A stretch of 64,000 bases of DNA from Leptasterias polaris. Taxonomy: Eukaryota; Echinodermata; Asteroidea; Forcipulatida; Asteriidae. Position 1 is the stretch's first letter. Every line of letters starts with the position of its first letter. The notes below the pieces were generated by a model. The model did not search any database and was not told the origin of the DNA. It was given only the letters and a program-made list of their open reading frames with translations. The translations under genes and the position numbers were made by a program. The stretch is taken from the NCBI GenBank assembly GCA_037783415.1, contig JAZGTN010000149.1:2170001-2234000 (forward strand), read 5' to 3'. Below, piece after piece: positions 56,519 through 64,000 of the stretch.

Positions 56519-56640
56519 CTATGTACATACACCACCTACATGTACATGTATAGTGTGTGACCGCACTACGTACATACACCACTCACATGTACATGTATAT
56601 GCATGGAGGAAGTTCCTCCATGGTATAACTATGTGTACTC
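56519..56640. repeat. Short tandem duplication and hairpin
   Basis: The phrase CCGCACTACGTACATACACCA plus ACATGTACATGTAT occurs twice (from about 56514 and 56563). It is followed by the hairpin CATGGAGGAAGTTCCTCCATG at 56604-56624. Confidence 0.75.
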
Positions 56641-56682
56641 TACTGTACTGTAGTTGTGTGAACAATACTGTAGCATGGTGGA

Positions 56683-56950
56683 GGATGATTTCAACAAGGG
56701 AAAGAAAGCCCAAATTCCATGTTTAGGGACTGATCGCCGTATTAAAAGTGGTCAATAATAAGTGTTACGAATGCTTACAATAATACATGTATCATCAGTG
56801 AAATCGTTCAAGTCCAAGGCAAATTACAACGTCGGCTAAAAGCAGCAAGGCACGCATTGATGCACGCTAAAACTTCCGTAAACAATGTTACGTCATAAAT
56901 AAGGCTAGTCATAAACACATGACTAATCAGACCTCCATGTCTTGTCGGTA
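56683..56950 (+). repeat. Left flanking copy of the satellite-associated segment
   Basis: It includes one diverged satellite unit (GGAGGATGATTTCAACAAGG to ~56755), then unique sequence with AATACATGTATCATCAGTGA, TTGATGCACGCTAAAACTTC and GTAAACAATGTTACGTCATA. The same series recurs at 60735-60940 on the other side of the array. Confidence 0.85.
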
Positions 56951-57202
56951 TGGGTAAAACCTTTACCCATAAGTCAACCTGCATGATGTACAACTTTAGC
57001 AAACAATTAGGATGTTCATATTCACTGCAAACAATTTTAAATCTTCAAAACTTCCGTTATTTTTAATTTACACATAACCAACAATTTACAGATTTTATCA
57101 CAAAAGTATCATGAACTAAATGGTACAAATTGTACATTATTTCCTCTTATAAGTCTGGTAAAACAAATGTCGGCTTCACTGTCATTTGCGGCGGTAGTTT
57201 AC

Positions 57203-60200
57203 AATTATGGAACATATATTCTTTAACTAGTCGCCGTAAGTGTCCCCCCACTGGAGGATTATTTCAAAAGGGGAAAGAAAGCCCAAATTCCATGTTAGGA
57301 TTGACATCGCCGTTATGCACATGTTTATCATTGAAGGTTTTGGGAATAAGTGTTTAGTTTAAAATTATGGAACATATATTATTTAACTTCGCCGTAAGTG
57401 TCCCCCCACTGGAAGATGATTTCAAAAAGGGAAAGAAAGCCCAAATTCCATGTCAGGATTGATATCGCCGTTATGCACATGTTTATCATTGAAGGTTTTG
57501 GGAATAAGTGTTTAGTTTAAAATTATGGAACATATATTATTTAACTTCGCCGTAAGTGCCCCCCCCCCCCCCCCCCCCCCACTGGAGGATGATTTCAAAA
57601 AGGGAAAGAAAGCCCAAATTCCATGTCAGGATTGATATTGCCGTTATGCACATGTTTATCATTGAAGGTTTTGGGAATAAGTGTTTAGTTTAAAATTATG
57701 GAACATATATTATTTAACTTCGCCGTAAGTGTCCCCCCACTGGAGGATGATTTCAAAAAGGGAAAGAAAGCCCAAATTCCATGTCAGGATTGATATTGCC
57801 GTTATGCACATGTTTATCATTGACGATTTTGGGAATAAGTGTTTAGTTTAAAATTATGGAACATATATTATTTCACTTCGCCGTAGGGGAAGTGTCCCCC
57901 CACTGGAGGATGATTTCAAAAAGGGAAAGAAAGCCCAAATTCCATGTCAGGATTGATATCGCCGTTATGCACATGTTTATCATTGAAGGTTCTGGGAATA
58001 AGTGTTTAGTTTAAAATTATGGAACATATATTATTTAACTTCGCCGTAAGTGTCCCCCCACTGGAGGATGATTTCAAAAAGGGAAAGAAAGCCCAAATTC
58101 CATGTCAGGATTGATATTGCCGTTATGCACATGTTTATCATTGACGATTTTGGGAATAAGTGTTTAGTTTAAAATTATGGAACATATATTATTTCACTTC
58201 GCCGTAGGGGAAGTGTCCCCCCACTGGAGGATGATTTCAAAAAGGGAAAGAAAGCCCAAATTCCATGTCAGGATTGATATCGCCGTTATGCACATGTTTA
58301 TCATTGAAGGTTTTGGGAATAAGTGTTTAGTTTAAAATTATGGAACATATATTATTTAACTTCGCCGTAAGTGTCCCCCCACTGGAGGATGATTTCAAAA
58401 AGGGAAAGAAAGCCCAAATTCCATGTCAGGATTGATATTGCCGTTATGCACATGTTTATCATTGACGATTTTGGGAATAAGTGTTTAGTTTAAAATTATG
58501 GAACATATATTATTTCACTTCGCCGTAGGGGAAGTGTCCCCCCACTGGAGGATGATTTCAAAAAGGGAAAGAAAGCCCAAATTCCATGTCAGGATTGATA
58601 TTGCCGTTATGCACTTGTTTATCATTGACGATTTTTGGGAATAAGTGTTTAGTTTAAAATTATGGAACATATATTATTTCACTTCGCCGTAGGGGAAGTG
58701 TCCCCCCACTGGAGGATGATTTCAAAAAGGGAAAGAAAGCCCAAATTCCATGTCAGGATTGATATCGCCGTTATGCACATGTTTATCATTGAAGGTTTTG
58801 GGAATAAGTGTTTAGTTTAAAATTATTGAACATATATTATTTAACTTCGCCGTAAGTGTCCCCCCACTGGAGGATGATTTCAAAAAGGGAAAGAAAGCCC
58901 AAATTCCATGTCAGGATTGATATCGCCGTTATGCACATGTTTATCATTGAAGGTTTTGGGAATAAGTGTTTAGTTTAAAATTATGGAACATATATTATTT
59001 AACTTCGCCGTAAGTGTCCCCTACTGGAGGATGATTTCAAAAAGGGAAAGAAAGCCCAAATTCCATGTAAGGATTGATATTGCCGTTATGCACATGTTTA
59101 TCATTGACGATTTTGGGAATAAGTGTTTAGTTAAAAATTATGGAACATATATTATTTCACTTCGCCGTAGGGGAAGTGTCCCCCCACTGGAGGATGATTT
59201 CAAAAAGGGAAAGAAAGCCCAAATTCCATGTCAGGATTGATATCGCCGTTATGCACATGTTTATCATTGAATGTTTTGGGAATAAGTGTTTATTTTACAA
59301 TTATGCAACATTATGATATTTAATTTTGCCGTAAGTGTCCCCCCACTGGAGGATGATTTCAAAAAGGGAAAGAAAGCCCAAATTCCATGTCAGGATTGAT
59401 ATTGCCGTTATGCACATGTTTATCATTGACGATTTTGGGAATAAGTGTTTAGTTTAAAATTATGGAACATATATTATTTCACTTCGCCGTAGGGGAAGTG
59501 TCCCCCCACTGCAGGATGATTTCAAAAAGGGAAAGAAAGCCCAAATTCCATGTCAGGATTGATATCGCCGTTATGCACATGTTTATCATTGAATGTTTTG
59601 GGAATAAGTGTTTATTTTACAATTATGCAACATTATGATATTTAATTTTGCCGTAAGTGTCCCCCCACTGGAGGATGATTTCAAAAAGGGAAAGAAAGCC
59701 CAAATTCCATGTTAGGATTGACATCGCCGTTATGCACATGTTTATCATTGAAGGTTTTGGGAATAAGTGTTTATTTTACAATTATGCAACATTATGATAT
59801 TTAATTTTGCCGTAAGTGTCCCCTACTGGAGGATGATTTCAAAAAGGGAAAGAAAGCCCAAATGCCATGTTTAAGGACTGATATCGCCGTTATGCACATG
59901 TTTATCATTTAAGGGTTTGGGAATAAGTGTTTATTTTACAATTATGCAACATTATGATATTTAATTTTGCCGTAAGTGTCCCCCCACTGGAGGATGATTT
60001 CAAAAAGGGAAAGAAAGCCCAAATTCCATGTTATGATTGACATCGCCGTTATGCACATGTTTATCATTGAAGGTTTTGGGAATAAGTGTTTATTTTACAA
60101 TTATGCAACATTATGATATTTAATTTTGCCGTAAGTGTCCCCCCACTGGAGGATGATTTATAAAAGGGAAAGAAAGCCCAAATGCCATGTTTAAGGACTG

Positions 60201-60760
60201 ATATCGCCGTTATGCACATGCTTATCATTGACGATTTTGGGAATAAGTGTTTATTTAAAAATTATGGAACATATATTATTTAACTTCGCCGTAAGTGTCC
60301 ACCCACTGGAGGATGATTTCAAAAGGGAAATAAAGCCCAAACTCCATGTCAGGATTGATATCGCCGTTATGCACATGTTTATCATTTAAGGGTTTGGGAA
60401 TAAGTGTTTATTATGGGAAATAAATTGTACATTATTTCCTCTTATAAGTCTGGTAAAACAAATGTCGGCTTCACTGTCATTAATTGCGGCGGTAGTTTAC
60501 AATTATGGAACATATATTCTTTAACTTAGCCGTAAGTGTCCCCCCACTGGAGGATTATTTCAAAAAGGGAAAGAAAGCCCAAATTCCATGTTAGGATTGA
60601 TATCGCCGTTATGCACATGCTTATCATTGACGATTTTGGGAATAAGTGTTTATTTAAAAATTATGTAACATATATTATTTAACTTCGCCGTAAGTGTCCC
60701 CCCACTGGAGGATGATTTCAAAAAGGGAATGAAAGCCCAAATTCCATGTTTAAGGACTCA
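57203..60760 (+). repeat. ~160-bp satellite array
   Basis: Roughly 22 units, each with AATTATGGAACATATATTAT, TTCGCCGTAAGTGTCCCCCC, ACTGGAGGATGATTTCAAAA, AGGGAAAGAAAGCCCAAATT, GCCGTTATGCACATGTTTAT and GGGAATAAGTGTTTA. Two unit types exist: type A has GAAGGTTTTGGG and CGCCGTAAGTG, type B has GACGATTTTGGG and CGCCGTAGGGGAAGTG. They alternate over much of 57.7-59.5 kb. A third type with ATTATGCAACATTATGATAT dominates 59.3-60.2 kb. A 22-C expansion lies at 57559-57580. No coding function. Confidence 0.95.
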
Positions 60761-60940
60761 TATCGTCGTAAAGTGGTCAATGATAAGTGTTACGAATCCT
60801 TACAAATACAATAATACATGTATCATCAGTGAAATCGTTAAGTTCATTCCAAGGCAAATTACAAGCAGCAAGGCAGGCATTGATGCACGCTAAAACTTCA
60901 GTAAACAATGTTACGTCATACATGAATGACTAATCACGGA
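60735..60940 (+). repeat. Right flanking copy of the satellite-associated segment
   Basis: It matches 56683-56950 in the same orientation, with AATACATGTATCATCAGTGA and GTAAACAATGTTACGTCATA. The satellite therefore expanded between two copies of a longer duplicated segment. Confidence 0.85.
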
Positions 60941-61194
60941 TCGACTTGGTGTAACCTGTATCATATACTGTACTCTAGCATGCTAGGTACATGGTATGGG
61001 ATCGATTTATCACATTATCGTGTGTACTGTGGCATGCTATGGGGTCTATGAAGTATGGGGTCGACTCCGTGTATGTTTGTTCTTGTGGTCGACTTGGGGC
61101 ATTTCTCAACTGGAGGGCGATTTCAAAAAGGCAAAGAAAGCCCAAATGCCATGTCAGAATTGATATCGCCGTTATGCACATGTTTCTCATTGAA
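60941..61194. other. Junction segment between the two satellites
   Basis: Unique sequence with short repeats of GGTATGGGATCGA/GTATGGGGTCGAC type. A lone diverged unit of the first satellite follows (61104-61190) and passes directly into the second satellite. Confidence 0.6.
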
Positions 61195-64000
61195 GAACAT
61201 CCCACCCCGTATCCGCGTAGCCACCCACAGGGTGATCTGTTTGGACATAGAAAATATTCCCTCCACCTCCTATTCCATTGTACGCACGGCACATCCCACC
61301 ACCCCGTATCCGCGTAGCCACCCACAGGGTGATCTGTTTGGACTCAGAAAATATTCCCTCCACCTCATATTGGTTTGTACACGGCACACCCCACCATCCC
61401 CGTATCCGCGTAGCCACCCCAAGGGTGATCGGTTTGGACTTAGAAAATATTCCCTCCACCTCCTATTGGTTTGTACAGCGCACCCCACCACCCCGTATCC
61501 GCGTAGCCACCCCAAGGGTGATCTGTTTGGACTCAGAAAATATTCCCTCCACCTCATATTGGTTTGTACACGGCACACCCCACCATCCCCGTATCCGCGT
61601 AGCAACCCCAAGGGTGATCGGTTTGGACTTAGAAAATATTCCCTCCACCTCCTATTGCTTTGTACAGCGCACCCCACCACCCCGTATCCGCGTAGCCACC
61701 CCAAGGGTGATCGGTTTGGACTTAGAAAATATTCCCTCCACCTCCTATTGCTTTGTACGCACGGCACATCCCACCACCCCGTATCCGCGTAGCCACCCAC
61801 AGGGTGATCTGTTTGGACATAGAAAATATTCCCTCCACCTCCTATTCCATTGTACGCACGGCACACCCCACCATCCCCGTATCCGCGTAGCCACCCCCGG
61901 GGTGATCTGTTTGGACTTAAAAAATATTCCCTCCACCTCCTATTGCTTTGTACGCACGGCACATCCCACCACCCCGTATCCGCGTAGCCACCCACAGGGT
62001 GATCTGTTTGGACTCAGAAAATATTCCCTCCACCTCATATTGGTTTGTACACGGCACACCCCACCATCCCCGTATCCGCGTAGCCACCCCAAGGGTGATC
62101 GGTTTGGACTTAGAAAATATTCCCTCCACCTCATATTGGTTTGTACAGCGCACCCCACCACCCCGTATCCGCGTAGCCACCCCAAGGGTGATCGGTTTGG
62201 ACTTAGAAAATATTCCCTCCACCTCATATTGCTTTGTACGCACGGCACATCCCACCACCCCGTATCCGCGTAGCCACCCACAGGGTGATCTGTTTGGACT
62301 CAGAAAATATTCCCTCCACCTCATATTGGTTTGTACACGGCACACCCCACCATCCCCGTATCCGCGTAGCCACCCACAGGGTGATCTGTTTGGACTCAGA
62401 AAATATTCCCTCCACCTCATATTGGTTTGTACAGCGCACCCCACCACCCCGTATCCGCGTAGCCACCCCAAGGGTGATCGGTTTGGACTTAGAAAATATT
62501 CCCTCCACCTCCTGTTGCTTTGTACAGCGCACCCCACCACCCCGTATCCGCGTAGCCACCCCAAGGGTGATCTGTTTGGACATATAAAATATTCCCTCCA
62601 CCTCCTATTGCTTTGTACGCACGGCACATCTCACCACCCCGTATCCGCGTTGCCACCCACAGGGTGATCTGTTTGGTCTTGGAAAATATTCCCTCCACCT
62701 CCACCTCCTATTGCTTTGTACGCACGGCACATCCCACCACCCCGTATCCGCGTAGCCACCCACAGGGTGATCTGTTTGGACATAAACAATATTCCCTCCA
62801 CCTCCTATTGCATTGTACAGCGCACCCCACCACCCCGTATCCGCGTAGCCACCCCAAGGGTGATCGGTTTGGACTTAGAAAATATTCCCTCCACCTCCTA
62901 TTGCTTTGTACGCACGGCACATCCCACCACCCCGTATCCGCGTAGCCACCCACAGGGTGATCTGTTTGGACATAGAAAATATTCCCTCCACCTCCTATTC
63001 CATTGTACGCACGGCACACCCCACCATCCCCGTATCCGCGTAGCCACCCCCGGGGTGATCTGTTTGGACTTAACAAATATTCCCTCCACCTCCTATTGCT
63101 TTGTACGCACGGCACATCCCACCACCCCGTATCCGCGTAGCCACCCACAGGGTGATCTGTTTGGACATAAACAATATTCCCTCCACCTCCTATTGCATTG
63201 TACAGCGCACACCACCACCCCGTATCCGCGTAGCCACCCCAAGGGTGATCGGTTTGGACTTATAAAATATTCCCTCCACCTCCTATTGCTTTGTACACGG
63301 TACATCCCACCCCGTATCCGCGTAGCCACCCCCGGGGTGATCTGTTTGGACTTAGAAATATTCCCTTCACCTCTTATTGCTTTGTACAGCGCACACCACC
63401 ACCCCGTATCCGCGTAGCCACCCCAAGGGTGATCGGTTTGGACTTTGAAAATATTCCCTCCACCTCCTATTGCTTTGTACACGGCACATCCCACCCCGTA
63501 TCCGCGTAGCCACCCCCAGGGTGTTCTGTTTGGACTGAGAAATATTCCCTTCACCTCCTATTGCTTTGTACACGGCACATCCCACCCCGTATCCGCGTAG
63601 CCACCCCCGGGGTGATCTGTTTGGACTTAGAAATATTCCCTTCACCTCCTATTGCTTTGTACACGGCACATTCCACCCCGTATCCGCGTAGCCACCCCCA
63701 TGGTGATTGAATCGGGCTTAGAAATTATTCCCGCCACCTCCTATTGCTTTGTACACGGCACATCACCACCCCGTATCCGCATAGCCACCCCAAGGGTGAT
63801 CTGTTTGGACATAGAAAATATTCCCTCCACCTCCTATTGCATTGTACATACACGGCACATCCCACCCCGTATCCGCGTAGCCACCACCAGGGTGATCGGT
63901 TTGGACTGAGAAATATTCCCTTCACCTCCTATTGCTTTGTACACGGCACATCCCACCCCGTATCCGCGTAGCCACCCCCGGGGTGATCTGTTTGGACTTA
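61195..64000 (+). repeat. ~95-bp GC-rich satellite array, continues past the window
   Basis: About 30 units of 89-99 bp, each with CACCCCGTATCCGCGTAGCC, GGGTGATCTGTTTGGACT (or CGGTTTGGACTT), AATATTCCCTCCACCTCCTA and TTGCTTTGTAC. Units differ at a CCACAGGG / CCCAAGGG / CCCCGGGG site and at the TACGCACGGCAC / TACACGGCAC / TACAGCGCAC junction. These variants recur in blocks, so a higher-order pattern is present. The units lack stops in several frames on both strands, giving long spurious ORFs. The last eight or so units (after 63290) are more diverged and lack some bases. Confidence 0.95.

Noticed and set aside
61055..63971. Many long open frames on both strands (up to 331 codons) across 61.0-64.0 kb
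   Set aside because: They are translations of a ~95-bp satellite unit in several frames and both directions. No start context, splice sites or domain; periodicity explains the lack of stops.
61195..64000. CRISPR-like regular array
   Set aside because: The whole unit is repeated with no unique spacers, and the genome is animal; it is a satellite.

Overview
The window is animal nuclear DNA, most likely from an echinoderm and perhaps a sea star. This is an inference. It rests on multi-exon genes with GT-AG introns, an ASCC2 orthologue of deuterostome type, and a dense mix of DIRS/Ngaro-like, Penelope, L2/CR1-like and Ty3-type retroelements. Two MITE families that I associate with echinoderm genomes are also present: one opens GGGCCCAATTTCAT, the other has TTAA ends and an inner GGTAATTACTC. 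There is no bacterial gene organisation.

Layout. 1-3 kb: AT-rich DNA with a GC-rich repeat remnant and a foldback element. 3.02-9.25 kb: a nearly complete minus-strand DIRS-type tyrosine-recombinase (YR) retrotransposon with inverted terminal repeats and an internal complementary region. It is broken by one stop in gag and one frameshift between RT and RNase H. 9.27-10.15 kb: a transposon-derived repeat. 10.86-14.56 kb and 22.07-26.42 kb: two tandem plus-strand genes (or 3' gene ends), each encoding one F5/8 type C (discoidin) domain in three exons; both keep a GC-AG intron at the same place. Between and inside them lie an L2/Daphne-like LINE nested in a TTAA MITE (16.3-19.5 kb), several MITEs and a decayed Ngaro/DIRS-like retroelement (23.5-25.0 kb). 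28.0-29.8 kb: the 3' half of a Ty3/gypsy pol.

30.57-44.75 kb: fifteen coding exons of ASCC2 on the plus strand (618 codons so far; the last part is not seen). Its introns carry LINE, SINE, Penelope and MULE-like insertions. They also carry two tandem duplications that copy real splice sites: a ~125-bp array starting at the exon 11 donor, and a duplicated exon 14 acceptor.

47.5-52.5 kb: on the minus strand I could assemble a six-exon gene with matching splice phases and an 850-aa product. Its domains in order are a Tudor-like domain, an acidic linker, two zinc fingers, a tyrosine-recombinase catalytic domain and a Myb/SANT-like C-terminus. About 165-bp direct repeats containing loxP-like inverted arms bracket it at 47.05 and 52.93 kb. 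This is the most interesting object in the window.

53-57 kb: low-coding DNA with MITEs and palindromes. 57.2-60.8 kb: a ~160-bp satellite with partly dimeric higher-order structure. 61.2-64.0 kb: a ~95-bp GC-rich satellite of about 30 copies that runs off the window end. Long open frames in the second satellite are artefacts of its periodicity.
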